Below are positions 53,699 through 63,351 of a DNA stretch of 64,000 nt, piece by piece. The stretch lies in the NCBI RefSeq assembly GCF_900602065.1, contig NZ_UWFN01000328.1, forward strand, positions 1 to 64,000, written 5' to 3'. Every line of letters starts with the position of its first letter. The first letter of the stretch is position 1. The notes under the pieces are model-generated. The model ran no database searches, was not told the origin of the DNA, and worked only from the letters and a program-made list of their open reading frames with translations. The translations under genes were made by a program, and so were the position numbers. This stretch comes from Pseudomonas viridiflava. Lineage in GTDB: Bacteria; Pseudomonadota; Gammaproteobacteria; Pseudomonadales; Pseudomonadaceae.

Positions 53699-55618
53699 TT
53701 AGTGTTCAGCGGCAGGGCCACCGATCGGGGCTTCCGGACGAACATCCGGAGGTGCTACCGGTGTACCTGGAGTACCCGAACCACCTTCCCAATCGCGCGG
53801 CTCACGCGGAGTACGGCCAGCCATAATATCGTCGATCTGCTCAGCATCAATCGTTTCGTACTTCATCAACGCATCTGCCATCGCGTCGAGCTTCTCACGA
53901 TTGTCGGTGAGGATCTGTTTGGCGGTGCCGTAGCACTGATCAATGATGCTTCGAACTTCAGAGTCGATCAAACGAGAGGTGTCAGCCGACAAGCCGCTGC
54001 TGGTACCACCGCCGCCACGACCCAGGTAGCCCTGATCTTCGTCTTCCCCGTACAGCAGAGGACCCAGCTTCTCGGACAGACCCCACTTGGTCACCATGTT
54101 CCGGGCAATCTGACTGGCCCGCATGATGTCATTGGAAGCGCCAGTGGTAACACCGTCAAAACCAAGAGTCATCTCTTCAGCAATCCGGCCGCCATACAAC
54201 GAGCAGATCTGACTGATCAAAGCACGTTTGGACAGGCTGTAACGATCTTCCTCAGGGAGGAACATGGTGACACCCAGCGCACGGCCACGTGGAATGATCG
54301 ACACTTTGTAAACCGGGTCATGCTCTGGCACCACTCGCCCCACGATCGCATGACCTGCTTCGTGATAAGCCGTGTTGCGCTTTTCTTTCTCGGACATGAC
54401 CATGGATTTGCGCTCAGCGCCCATCATGATTTTGTCTTTAGCAAGCTCAAACTCCTTCATCTCGACGATGCGCTTACCGGTGCGGGCAGCGAATAGCGAA
54501 GCCTCGTTGACCAGGTTGGCAAGGTCGGCGCCGGAGAAGCCAGGCGTACCACGAGCGATCACACCCGCGTTTACATCGTCGCCCATCGGCACTTTGCGCA
54601 TGTGAACCTTGAGGATCTGCTCACGGCCACGGATGTCAGGCAAGCCAACCACAACCTGGCGGTCGAAACGACCTGGACGCAGCAAAGCCGGGTCCAGTAC
54701 GTCAGGGCGGTTGGTCGCAGCGATGACGATGATGCCGTCATTCATCTCAAAACCATCCATCTCGACCAGCAACTGGTTGAGTGTCTGCTCACGCTCATCG
54801 TGACCACCGCCCATACCAGCACCACGATGGCGACCTACAGCGTCGATCTCGTCGATGAAGATGATGCAAGGAGCGTGTTTCTTGGCCTGTTCGAACATAT
54901 CGCGAACGCGGCTTGCGCCGACACCCACGAACATTTCAACGAAGTCAGAGCCGGAAATAGTGAAGAACGGTACTTTCGCCTCACCCGCAATGGCCTTGGC
55001 CAGCAAGGTTTTACCGGTACCCGGTGGACCCACCATAAGCACGCCGCGAGGAATACGACCGCCCAGACGCTGGAACTTGCCCGGATCACGGAGGAACTCA
55101 ACCAGCTCGCCCACTTCTTCCTTGGCTTCGTCGCAACCTGCAACGTCAGCCAGGGTGGTCTTGACCTGATCTTCAGAGAGAAGGCGCGCCTTGCTCTTGC
55201 CGAAACTCATCGGCCCGCCCTTGCCTCCTGCACCACCTTGCATCTGGCGCATGAAGAACATGAACACTGCGATGATCACCAGGATCGGAAAGCTGGCTAC
55301 CAGCAACTGGGTCCAGATGCTCTGCTGTTCAGGCTGCTTGCCTTCAACAACCACGTTGTTGTTGACCAGATCGCCGATCAGACCGTTGTCTGGAATATTC
55401 GGCCGGATGGTCTTGAAGCTATCACCATCACTGCGCTTGCCCGTGATGACGAAGCCATCCACAGAAACTTTCTCAACCTTGCCATCCTTCACTTGCTGGA
55501 TGAACTCGGAATAGTTGAGGGTCTGCGGCTCGTTAGGGCTGGAGAAGTTGTTCATCACCGTCACCAGGACAGCTGCGATGATCAACCACAGGATCAAATT
55601 CTTTGCCATATCGTTCAA
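53699..55618 (-). CDS. ftsH: ATP-dependent zinc metalloprotease FtsH
   Basis: Membrane-anchored AAA+ protease of membrane and regulatory proteins, including LpxC and sigma32 in E. coli. Two N-terminal membrane segments (about 7-26 and 104-123) flank a periplasmic domain; Walker A G-P-P-G-T-G-K-T (about 197-204); zinc site H-E-A-G-H (about 420). A Gly/Pro-rich tail ends it. I chose the TTG at 55618 (639 residues, M-N-D-M-A-K-N) because GAGGG lies 7 bases upstream, whereas the ATG at 55609 is 15 bases from that site. E. coli FtsH similarly begins M-S-D-M-A-K-N. Confidence 0.94.
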   Translation of the reverse strand: MNDMAKNLILWLIIAAVLVTVMNNFSSPNEPQTLNYSEFIQQVKDGKVEKVSVDGFVITGKRSDGDSFKTIRPNIPDNGLIGDLVNNNVVVEGKQPEQQSIWTQLLVASFPILVIIAVFMFFMRQMQGGAGGKGGPMSFGKSKARLLSEDQVKTTLADVAGCDEAKEEVGELVEFLRDPGKFQRLGGRIPRGVLMVGPPGTGKTLLAKAIAGEAKVPFFTISGSDFVEMFVGVGASRVRDMFEQAKKHAPCIIFIDEIDAVGRHRGAGMGGGHDEREQTLNQLLVEMDGFEMNDGIIVIAATNRPDVLDPALLRPGRFDRQVVVGLPDIRGREQILKVHMRKVPMGDDVNAGVIARGTPGFSGADLANLVNEASLFAARTGKRIVEMKEFELAKDKIMMGAERKSMVMSEKEKRNTAYHEAGHAIVGRVVPEHDPVYKVSIIPRGRALGVTMFLPEEDRYSLSKRALISQICSLYGGRIAEEMTLGFDGVTTGASNDIMRASQIARNMVTKWGLSEKLGPLLYGEDEDQGYLGRGGGGTSSGLSADTSRLIDSEVRSIIDQCYGTAKQILTDNREKLDAMADALMKYETIDAEQIDDIMAGRTPREPRDWEGGSGTPGTPVAPPDVRPEAPIGGPAAEH

Positions 55619-55800
55619 TTAGCTACCCTCTGAAGCAAGCTCCACGCAGAGCGTGCCTCGCATGATATTCACCGGCCTAACTTACTACAGAACCTACAGA
55701 TGTGGCAGGCACCGTCTGTAACCCTTTGTGAAACTTTGACTACACGATGCTCGGTGATGCTGCATCGACAAGGCCATTTAAAAAAAACTATCGCCGCACC

Positions 55801-56451
55801 TCAAAGGCGCTCATCGCTTGCCGAACCTTCAATACCGCGGAAACCACGCCCCAGCAAATACTGCTCGCGGGAGCGGTCACGCGATGACAATGGCTTGCGC
55901 ATCTGAACCTTGTCGAACAGCTTGCGAATGTCCTTGTGGTACACATCAAAGCCTTCACCCTGGAAAACCTTGATCAGAAAATCACCACCCGGTCGCAAAA
56001 CCCGCCCGGCGAGATCGAGTGCCAACTCGCAAAGAAACATTGCGCGCGGCATGTCGACAGCACTCAGTCCACTCATATTGGGGGCCATATCAGAAATCAC
56101 AAGGTCTACCTGTGTATTACCGACAGCTTCCAGAATTTGTGCCAGGACCGCGTCTTCGGTGAAGTCCCCTTGAATAAAGGTGACATCAGGGATGCTGTCC
56201 ATTTCCAGTATGTCAGACGCAATCAGCCGACCTTGACCGCCAATCAGACGACTGGTCACTTGTGACCAGCCTCCGGGCGCGGCGCCGAGGTCGATTACGG
56301 TCATGCCAGGGCGGATGATTTTGTCCTTTTCCTGGATTTCGAGCAGCTTGTAGCTGGCGCGTGAACGGTAGCCGTCCTTTTGCGCCATTTTGACGTATTT
56401 GTCGTCGAAGTGTTCTTTGAGCCAGTTATGGCTTGTCTTGGAACGGGCCAC
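55801..56451 (-). CDS. rlmE: 23S rRNA (uridine-2'-O)-methyltransferase
   Basis: FtsJ/RrmJ: methylates U2552 in the 23S A-loop. SAM motif V-I-D-L-G-A-A-P-G-G-W-S-Q (about 55-67), and the catalytic K-D-K-E tetrad includes D in S-D-M-A-P-N and K in L-I-K-V-F-Q. I chose the GTG at 56451 (216 residues, A-R-S-K-T-S), with GAGG 6 bases upstream; the frame extends four codons further. It precedes ftsH by 182 bp, as in enterics. Confidence 0.95.
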   Translation of the reverse strand: MARSKTSHNWLKEHFDDKYVKMAQKDGYRSRASYKLLEIQEKDKIIRPGMTVIDLGAAPGGWSQVTSRLIGGQGRLIASDILEMDSIPDVTFIQGDFTEDAVLAQILEAVGNTQVDLVISDMAPNMSGLSAVDMPRAMFLCELALDLAGRVLRPGGDFLIKVFQGEGFDVYHKDIRKLFDKVQMRKPLSSRDRSREQYLLGRGFRGIEGSASDERL

Positions 56452-56555
56452 GGGGCACCTCAAAAATAATCGAGTCGTGATTAAGTGGGCGGTCCCGGAC
56501 TCGCTCGGGTAAACTGGCCGCCGCTTTTTACAAGATCAGACGCAGAGGTCAGATT

Positions 56556-56864
56556 ATGCCGCTCACTCAAGAGCAGAAGAAACAGTACAAATCCATTGGC
56601 CACCACCTGAAACCGGTATTGATCGTGGCTGACAATGGTTTGACCGAAGGTGTGCTCGCCGAACTGGAGCGCGCACTGAGCGATCACGAGCTGATCAAGA
56701 TCAAACTCAACATCCTGGACCGCGAAAGCCGCCTTCAAGCCATTGCCGAACTGTGCAAGGCCGGATCTGCGGATCTTGTGCAGGTCATCGGCAAGATGGC
56801 GCTGATCTACCGCAAGAACCCAAAGGTAAACAAGCAGCTCTCCAACGTCCACCGCGCAGTTTGA
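56556..56864 (+). CDS. yhbY: YhbY family ribosome-associated RNA-binding protein
   Basis: CRM (CRS1-YhbY) domain protein of 102 residues that associates with pre-50S particles in E. coli. The pattern K-P-V-L-I-V-A-D-N-G-L-T-E-G-V (about 22-36) and H-E-L-I-K-I-K (about 47-53) is complete. It is divergent from rlmE with a 104-bp gap and convergent with the next gene. Confidence 0.93.
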   Translation: MPLTQEQKKQYKSIGHHLKPVLIVADNGLTEGVLAELERALSDHELIKIKLNILDRESRLQAIAELCKAGSADLVQVIGKMALIYRKNPKVNKQLSNVHRAV

Positions 56865-56885
56865 TATCACCAGCCCAGGGCCGCA

Positions 56886-57329
56886 TCAGCGTGCCCTGGC
56901 GCTACTCTCCGGCACAGGCTGTAAAACCAGCAGAAGGCCGGACATTCCCAAAATCGTGTAGCTCAGCAACTGCCAGCTAACCGCTTCCGGCAACCACAGT
57001 CGCAAGGCGAAGTAGCCGCCCGCCGACAGAATCGCAACGATCAGCAATTGCCCGCGTAAATCCCGCCAGACACCTGCCGACCGCTTGAAACTCACCAGAA
57101 CCGCCAACTGCAGGGTCGCACATAACACTGCAATCCCGACCAGTAACGCGCCGGAAAAACCGGTGAGCTCCTTGATCAACAACGGCGCAAGGCCGGTCTG
57201 ATCAAGTACTGCGAGCATCGCCAGATGCAACAAGACCAGGCCGCCCACCCAAAAAGTCTGGGCAAGCTGCCAGGTCAATGCGCCCGTCGAAAACGGGCGA
57301 CTTTGTTCAAATGTGGCTGACTTCAACAA
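56886..57329 (-). CDS. hypothetical integral membrane protein (DUF4149-like)
   Basis: About 147 residues with four predicted membrane segments (from about 25, 58, 92 and 118) and the patch F-W-V-G-G-L-V-L-L-H, reminiscent of DUF4149/TMEM205-like proteins. Function unknown. The gene overlaps the greA end by 23 bp if the TTG at 57329 is used; TTG codons at 57326 or further in (before T-W-Q-L-A-Q) are alternatives, so the 5' end is uncertain. It is a conserved neighbour of greA and carB in pseudomonads. Confidence 0.65.
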   Translation of the reverse strand: MLKSATFEQSRPFSTGALTWQLAQTFWVGGLVLLHLAMLAVLDQTGLAPLLIKELTGFSGALLVGIAVLCATLQLAVLVSFKRSAGVWRDLRGQLLIVAILSAGGYFALRLWLPEAVSWQLLSYTILGMSGLLLVLQPVPESSARAR

Positions 57330-57783
57330 TCTCGTACTCGATCACGCCGCTTGGCGTTTTGACCACCACCACATCACCCTCTTCCTTGGCAATCAAGGCG
57401 CGAGCAATGGGTGAGCCGACCGAAATCTTGCCCTGCTTGATGTCTGCCTCGTCTTCACCAACGATCTGGTATTTCACAGATTCGTCAGTCTCGACGTTGG
57501 CGATTTCCACCGTAGTACCGAAAATCACTTTGCCGGTATGCGGGATCGTAGTGACATCAATGACCACAGCATTCTGCATGCGGCCTTCGATATCACGGAT
57601 ACGCGCCTCAACCATACCTTGCTGCTCGCGGGCAGCGTGGTACTCAGCGTTTTCCTTCAGGTCACCCAACTCACGCGCAGTACCGATGTCCTGGCTGAGT
57701 TTTGGGCGAACCACCTTGGTCAGATGGGTCAACTCTTCTTCCAGGGCGCGAGCGCCCTGAACTGTCATTGGGTATTTGATCAT
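57307..57783 (-). CDS. greA: transcription elongation factor GreA
   Basis: Secondary-channel factor that stimulates RNA polymerase to cleave backtracked transcripts. N-terminal antiparallel coiled coil (about 1-75) with tip acidic residues near D-L-K-E-N-A-E-Y-H, and C-terminal FKBP-like domain (about 80-158). Length 158. Its ATG overlaps the carB stop (ATGA), so it is part of the carAB operon. It and DksA compete for the same RNA polymerase channel. Confidence 0.97.
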   Translation of the reverse strand: MIKYPMTVQGARALEEELTHLTKVVRPKLSQDIGTARELGDLKENAEYHAAREQQGMVEARIRDIEGRMQNAVVIDVTTIPHTGKVIFGTTVEIANVETDESVKYQIVGEDEADIKQGKISVGSPIARALIAKEEGDVVVVKTPSGVIEYEIVEVSHI

Positions 57784-60700
57784 GCCTTCAATCCTGCATG
57801 TAGATCCTGCAAGCGACGCACGGTCTTTTCCGGACCGAATTTCAGCGCTTCGCAGATAGCCTCGCCTGCAGCAATAGTCGTGGTGCAGTAGATTTTGTGC
57901 TGCAAGGCATTACGACGAATAGAGTAAGAATCAGCGATCGACTGACGCCCTTCGGTGGTGTTGATGATCAGCGTGACTTCGTCATTCTTGATCATGTCGA
58001 CAACGTGCGGACGGCCTTCGGTCACTTTATTGACACGACGAACCTTCAGGCCCGCCTCTTCAATCAACTTGGCAGTACCGGCAGTGGCAACGATTTCGAA
58101 ACCAAGGTTGATCAGGTCACGAGCAACGCCAGCCACCAAAGGCTTGTCGTCGTCTCGTACGCTGATGAACGCAGTGCCACCGGTCGGCAGTACTTCGCTG
58201 GCGCCCATCTGAGCCTTGGCGAATGCCTCACCGAACGTATCACCCACACCCATGACTTCGCCGGTCGACTTCATCTCAGGGCCGAGGATCGGGTCAACGC
58301 CAGGGAATTTGGCGAAAGGGAACACCGCCTCTTTCACGCTGTAGAAGTTCGGGATGATTTCTTTGGTGAAGTTCAGCTCTTTCAGGGTTTTACCAGCCAT
58401 GACGCGTGCAGCGATCATCGCCAGGGAAACACCAATGCACTTGGAAACGAACGGCACGGTACGCGAGGCACGCGGGTTCACTTCGATGACGTAGATGTCT
58501 TCACCCTGCAACGCCAACTGCACGTTCATCAGGCCGACCACACCCAACTCCAGCGCCATCTTCTTCACCTGCTCGCGCATCTCGTCCTGGATATGAGCCG
58601 GGAGCGAGTACGGAGGCAGCGAACATGCGGAGTCACCAGAGTGAACACCCGCCTGCTCAATGTGCTGCATGATCGCGCCGATCACCACGTCAGTACCGTC
58701 GCAGACTGCATCGACGTCCATTTCAATGGCGCAATTCAGGAAGTGATCCAGCAGCACCGGGCTGTCGTTGGACACTTGAACCGCTTCACGCAGGTAGCGC
58801 TTGAGTTCGTCTTCCTGATAAACGATTTCCATGGCACGGCCGCCCAGTACGTAGGACGGGCGAACAACCAGCGGATAACCGATTTTTGCAGCTGCGCGAA
58901 TCGCTTCGTCTTCGCTACGCACGGTGGCGTTAGGCGGCTGGCGAAGGTTCAGGCGCTCAACCATTTGCTGGAAGCGCTCACGGTCTTCAGCACGGTCGAT
59001 AGCGTCAGGGCTGGTGCCGATGATTGGCACACCGGCCGCTTCAAGGGCGCGAGCCAGTTTTAGAGGTGTTTGGCCGCCGTACTGAACGATCACGCCTTTA
59101 GGCTTCTCGACACGGACGATTTCCAGTACGTCTTCCAGGGTTACCGGTTCGAAGTACAGGCGATCAGAGGTGTCGTAGTCGGTGGACACGGTTTCCGGGT
59201 TGCAGTTGACCATGATGGTCTCGTACCCGTCTTCGCGCAGAGCGAGGGCCGCGTGCACACAGCAGTAGTCGAACTCGATGCCTTGGCCGATACGGTTAGG
59301 ACCGCCACCCAGGATCATGATCTTGTCGCGACCTGTCGGCGCAGCTTCGCACTCTTCTTCGTACGTCGAGTACAGGTAAGCAGTGTCGGTGGCGAACTCG
59401 GCGGCACACGTGTCAACGCGCTTGTAGACCGGGAACACTTCCAGCTTGTGGCGATGAGTGCGCAGGTTCTTCTCGGTAACACCCAGCAGTTTGGCCAGAC
59501 GTGCATCCGAGAAGCCTTTACGCTTGAGGCGGAACATCAGGCTGTGATCGATAGCCGACAGACCCAGAGTCTTGACCTTCTCTTCTTCCTTGATCAGGTC
59601 TTCGATCTGTACCAGGAACCACGGATCGATCATGTTCATGGTGAAGATTTCTTCGACCGTCATGCCGGCGCGGAACGCATCAGCCACGTACCAGATACGC
59701 TCGGCACCCGGCACTGTCAGCTCACGCTTGAGGGTGCTCATGCTTTCCGGGTTGCTCAGGTCCAGCTTTGGATCCAGACCGCACACACCCACTTCCAGAC
59801 CGCGCAGGGCTTTCTGCAGCGATTCCTGGAAAGTACGGCCGATAGCCATGACTTCACCGACCGACTTCATTTGCGTGGTCAGGCGAGCGTCAGCCTTGGA
59901 GAACTTCTCGAAGGCGAAGCGTGGCAGCTTGGTAACGACGTAGTCGATCGAAGGCTCGAAAGACGCCGGGGTCTTGCCGCCAGTGATTTCGTTTTGCAGC
60001 TCGTCGAGGGTGTAACCGATCGCCAGCTTGGCGGCAACGCGAGCAATCGGGAAACCGGTCGCTTTCGAAGCCAGTGCCGAGGAACGCGATACACGCGGGT
60101 TCATCTCGATCACAACCATACGGCCAGTATCCGGGCAGATACCGAACTGAACGTTGGAACCACCGGTTTCAACGCCAATCTCACGCAGTACCGCCAAGGA
60201 GGCGTTACGCATGATCTGGTATTCCTTGTCGGTCAGCGTCTGCGCTGGCGCAACAGTGATCGAGTCGCCGGTGTGGACGCCCATCGGATCAAAGTTTTCG
60301 ATGGAGCAGACGATGATGCAGTTGTCCTTTTTGTCGCGGACAACTTCCATCTCGTATTCTTTCCAGCCGATCAGCGATTCGTCGATCAGCAGTTCCTTGG
60401 TCGGAGACAGGTCCAGACCGCGGGTGCAGATTTCTTCGAACTCTTCACGGTTGTAAGCGATACCGCCACCGGTGCCGCCCATGGTGAACGAAGGACGGAT
60501 GATGCATGGGAAGCCCAGCTTCTCAAGCACGGCATTGGCTTCTTCCATGGTGTGGGCGATACCCGAACGCGGGCAGTCCAGACCGATGGATTTCATGGCT
60601 TTGTCGAAACGCGAACGGTCTTCAGCCTTGTCGATGGTGTCGGCGTTTGCACCGATCATCTCAACGCCGAACTTGGCCAGAACGCCTTCGCGCTCCAGAT

Positions 60701-61001
60701 CCAGTGCGCAGTTCAGAGCGGTTTGGCCACCCATGGTCGGCAGTACGGCGTCTGGACGCTCTTTTTCGATGATCTTGGCAACCGTCTGCCATTTGATCGG
60801 CTCGATGTAGGTCGCGTCGGCCATTGCCGGGTCGGTCATGATGGTCGCTGGGTTGGAGTTCACCAGGATGACGCGGTAACCCTCTTCGCGCAGGGCTTTA
60901 CAGGCCTGCGCGCCGGAGTAGTCGAATTCACAGGCCTGACCGATCACGATAGGACCGGCGCCGAGAATCAGGATGCTTTTAATGTCTGTACGTTTTGGCA
61001 T
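57780..61001 (-). CDS. carB: carbamoyl-phosphate synthase large subunit
   Basis: Makes carbamoyl phosphate from ammonia (from CarA), bicarbonate and two ATP for pyrimidines and arginine. Two tandem ATP-grasp halves (about 1-400 and 550-935), a linker, and a C-terminal MGS-like allosteric domain (about 940-1073) for UMP/ornithine. I chose M-P-K-R-T-D at 61001 (1073 residues), the family start; a GTG five codons upstream is open. Located 131 bp after carA. Confidence 0.96.
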   Translation of the reverse strand: MPKRTDIKSILILGAGPIVIGQACEFDYSGAQACKALREEGYRVILVNSNPATIMTDPAMADATYIEPIKWQTVAKIIEKERPDAVLPTMGGQTALNCALDLEREGVLAKFGVEMIGANADTIDKAEDRSRFDKAMKSIGLDCPRSGIAHTMEEANAVLEKLGFPCIIRPSFTMGGTGGGIAYNREEFEEICTRGLDLSPTKELLIDESLIGWKEYEMEVVRDKKDNCIIVCSIENFDPMGVHTGDSITVAPAQTLTDKEYQIMRNASLAVLREIGVETGGSNVQFGICPDTGRMVVIEMNPRVSRSSALASKATGFPIARVAAKLAIGYTLDELQNEITGGKTPASFEPSIDYVVTKLPRFAFEKFSKADARLTTQMKSVGEVMAIGRTFQESLQKALRGLEVGVCGLDPKLDLSNPESMSTLKRELTVPGAERIWYVADAFRAGMTVEEIFTMNMIDPWFLVQIEDLIKEEEKVKTLGLSAIDHSLMFRLKRKGFSDARLAKLLGVTEKNLRTHRHKLEVFPVYKRVDTCAAEFATDTAYLYSTYEEECEAAPTGRDKIMILGGGPNRIGQGIEFDYCCVHAALALREDGYETIMVNCNPETVSTDYDTSDRLYFEPVTLEDVLEIVRVEKPKGVIVQYGGQTPLKLARALEAAGVPIIGTSPDAIDRAEDRERFQQMVERLNLRQPPNATVRSEDEAIRAAAKIGYPLVVRPSYVLGGRAMEIVYQEDELKRYLREAVQVSNDSPVLLDHFLNCAIEMDVDAVCDGTDVVIGAIMQHIEQAGVHSGDSACSLPPYSLPAHIQDEMREQVKKMALELGVVGLMNVQLALQGEDIYVIEVNPRASRTVPFVSKCIGVSLAMIAARVMAGKTLKELNFTKEIIPNFYSVKEAVFPFAKFPGVDPILGPEMKSTGEVMGVGDTFGEAFAKAQMGASEVLPTGGTAFISVRDDDKPLVAGVARDLINLGFEIVATAGTAKLIEEAGLKVRRVNKVTEGRPHVVDMIKNDEVTLIINTTEGRQSIADSYSIRRNALQHKIYCTTTIAAGEAICEALKFGPEKTVRRLQDLHAGLKA

Positions 61002-61132
61002 GGGTTTGTCACTCAAATCCGTAGGTCAGTCGGCAAGCCGTCTTGAACTTCTTTGCAGCTGCCGGGCGGTCTTCGCCGGACGTTCATCCAGGTCCAGCCC
61101 AGCGCTGCGCGTTACATTCTCAAGGCAACCGT

Positions 61133-62269
61133 TCAGCGTCGCTTGGCCATGGTTTCGATGAAGCGATCAAACAACGGAGCCACATCAGTAGGACCCGGGC
61201 TTGCTTCAGGGTGACCCTGGAAGCTGAACGCGTCCTTGTCGGTACGCTCAATGCCCTGCAGGCTGCCGTCGAACAGCGACTTGTGGATCGCCTGAACATT
61301 GGCCGGGAGTGTTGCTTCATCCACCGCAAAACCGTGGTTCTGACTGGTGATCATCACAACACCGGTTTTCAGATCCTGCACCGGGTGGTTGGCACCGTGG
61401 TGACCATGACCCATCTTCACTGTCTTGGCACCGGAAGCCAGCGCCAGCAGTTGGTGACCCAGGCAGATGCCGAATACCGGGATGTCGGTTTCCAGTACTT
61501 CCTTGATCGCCTGAATCGCGTAGTCGCAAGGCTCAGGATCGCCAGGGCCGTTGGACAGGAATACACCGTCAGGCTTGTACGCGAGCACTTCGCTGGCAGG
61601 CGTTTGAGCAGGGACCACGGTCACGCGGCAACCGCGCTCAACCAGCATGCGCAGGATGTTGACCTTGACGCCGTAGTCATAGGCTACAACGTGGTACGGC
61701 AATTCGGACGCGGCGATTTCCGGGCAGCTGTCGGTCTTCAACGACCAGACGCTGGAGCGCCACTCGTACGCTTCCTTGACGCTGACGACTTTCGCCAGGT
61801 CCATGCCTTTAAGGCCAGGGAAGCCGCGCGCGGCGGCAATTGCAGCTTCTTCAGAAATGTTGTCACCGGCCATGATGCAGCCGTTCTGTGCGCCTTTCTC
61901 ACGCAGGATGCGGGTCAGGCGACGGGTGTCGATGCCAGCGATTGCTACGACGTTGTTGGCTTTCAGGTATTCATCCAGCGACAGCTTGTTACGCCAGTTG
62001 CTGGCAACCAGTGGCAGATCACGAATGACCAGACCGGCAGACCAGACGCGATCTGACTCGGCGTCTTCAGGAGTGGTACCGGTGTTGCCGATGTGCGGGT
62101 ACGTCAGAGTAACGATTTGCTGGGCATAGGAAGGATCGGTAAGGATTTCCTGATAGCCTGTCATGGCAGTGTTAAACACTACCTCGCCAACGGTTTGACC
62201 GTCGGCTCCAATGGCTTCGCCGCGAAAAATGCTGCCATCAGCAAGGGCGAGTATGGCTGGCTTAGTCAA
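61133..62269 (-). CDS. carA: carbamoyl-phosphate synthase small subunit
   Basis: Glutamine amidotransferase that supplies ammonia to CarB. N-terminal CPSase domain (about 1-150), then class I GATase with the nucleophile Cys in F-G-I-C-L-G-H-Q (about 268) and the His-Glu pair in G-H-P-E-A-S-P-G (about 352). Length 378. GGGAGG lies 7 bases before the ATG. The leader holds a strong attenuator-like hairpin at 62317-62351. Confidence 0.96.
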   Translation of the reverse strand: MTKPAILALADGSIFRGEAIGADGQTVGEVVFNTAMTGYQEILTDPSYAQQIVTLTYPHIGNTGTTPEDAESDRVWSAGLVIRDLPLVASNWRNKLSLDEYLKANNVVAIAGIDTRRLTRILREKGAQNGCIMAGDNISEEAAIAAARGFPGLKGMDLAKVVSVKEAYEWRSSVWSLKTDSCPEIAASELPYHVVAYDYGVKVNILRMLVERGCRVTVVPAQTPASEVLAYKPDGVFLSNGPGDPEPCDYAIQAIKEVLETDIPVFGICLGHQLLALASGAKTVKMGHGHHGANHPVQDLKTGVVMITSQNHGFAVDEATLPANVQAIHKSLFDGSLQGIERTDKDAFSFQGHPEASPGPTDVAPLFDRFIETMAKRR

Positions 62270-62314
62270 GAAGACCTCCCGTAAGTAAAGCCTGAAAGGG
62301 CGTTCGCAGGTTGC

Positions 62315-62351
62315 AAAAAAGCGGAATGACGTAGTTACGTCACCCCGCTTT
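62315..62351 (-). promoter_or_regulatory. carAB leader terminator/attenuator hairpin
   Basis: On the minus strand AAAGCGGGGTGACGT, loop AACT, ACGTCATTCCGCTTT, then a run of T (six A at 62315-62320 on the plus strand). The stem has 15 positions with one or two mismatches. It lies 46 bp before carA, inside the leader, so it can stop transcription before the operon. A 3-codon frame M-I-R-stop (62353-62364) ends 2 bp upstream of it; a longer GTG frame gives about 10 residues. Confidence 0.6.
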
Positions 62352-62484
62352 CTTATCGAATCATCTGCGCGCTTTTAGTGGACACACTAAAGCTGTAGCT
62401 TACAGAAAAAGGCTTTTTTGGTCTACCGCCAATGAGGCGAAAAGACGAGGGAATGCGACAGAAGTTCCCGAGAAAGGATAAAAC

Positions 62485-62521
62485 AGAGGCGCAAACCCTG
62501 TATCTCACGGGTTGCGCCTCT
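62485..62521 (-). terminator. terminator after dapB
   Basis: AGAGGCGCAACCC and GGGTTTGCGCCTCT, a 13-bp stem followed by GTTTTATC on the minus strand, 14 bp past the dapB stop. It separates dapB from carA. Confidence 0.85.
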
Positions 62522-62535
62522 CTTGCAGCGGTCAA

Positions 62536-63339
62536 TCAGTGCAGATCAAGCACGTCCTGCATGTCATACAGACCTGCCTCGCGCCCTTCAAGCCACATTG
62601 CAGCTCTGACCGCGCCTTTGGCGAAGGTCATGCGGCTGGATGCCTTGTGCGTGATCTCGACGCGCTCGCCTTCGGAGGCAAACAAGACGGTGTGATCACC
62701 CACGACGTCACCCGCACGAATCGTCGCGAAGCCGATGGTTTCGCGATCACGAGCACCGGTCTGACCTTCACGACCGTAGACAGCGACCTTTTCAAGATCA
62801 CGGCCCAATGCATTGGCAACCACCTCACCCAGGCGCAACGCAGTACCAGACGGCGCGTCGACCTTGTGGCGGTGATGCGCCTCGATGATTTCGATGTCGA
62901 CATCATCACCCAATACCCGAGCAGCGGTGTCGAGCAGCTTCAGGCACAGATTCAGACCAACGCTGAAATTGGCTGCGAAGACGATCGGAATCTCTTTACC
63001 CGCCTCGGCGATACGCTGCTTCTCTTCAGCACTGAAACCTGTAGTGCCGATGATCATCGCCTTGCCAGCCTTGCGGCAGAACGCCAGATTCTTCAGGGTC
63101 ACCGAAGGGTGCGTGAAGTCGATCAACACATCGAATTCGTCAGCCACCCGAGCCAGATCACCCGACAGCGGAACACCGATCCGACCCAGTGCAGCCAACT
63201 CGCCCGCATCAGCACCGACCAGCGTGCTGTCGGGCCGGTCAATAGCCGCAGTCAGGCCAGCGCCAGGCGCCTGCTGAACCGCCTCGATCAGAATCTTGCC
63301 CATGCGCCCGGCGGCGCCCATCACTGCAATACGTCGCAT
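62536..63339 (-). CDS. dapB: 4-hydroxy-tetrahydrodipicolinate reductase
   Basis: NAD(P)H enzyme of the lysine/diaminopimelate pathway. Rossmann motif G-A-A-G-R-M-G-K (about 8-15), catalytic H-H-R-H-K-V-D-A-P-S-G-T-A (about 155-167, Lys and His). Length 267. It lies 12 bp after dnaJ, so it is read through from the heat-shock operon. Confidence 0.97.
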   Translation of the reverse strand: MRRIAVMGAAGRMGKILIEAVQQAPGAGLTAAIDRPDSTLVGADAGELAALGRIGVPLSGDLARVADEFDVLIDFTHPSVTLKNLAFCRKAGKAMIIGTTGFSAEEKQRIAEAGKEIPIVFAANFSVGLNLCLKLLDTAARVLGDDVDIEIIEAHHRHKVDAPSGTALRLGEVVANALGRDLEKVAVYGREGQTGARDRETIGFATIRAGDVVGDHTVLFASEGERVEITHKASSRMTFAKGAVRAAMWLEGREAGLYDMQDVLDLH

Positions 63340-63351
63340 GTCCTGCTCCCG

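Noticed and set aside
59070..61046. 658-codon open frame on the plus strand
   Set aside because: Antisense to carB, which is full length with all motifs.
62353..62535. 60-codon minus-strand frame before carA
   Set aside because: It runs through the dapB terminator from a TTG without a ribosome-binding site; only its last codons might serve as a leader peptide, reported as a finding instead.
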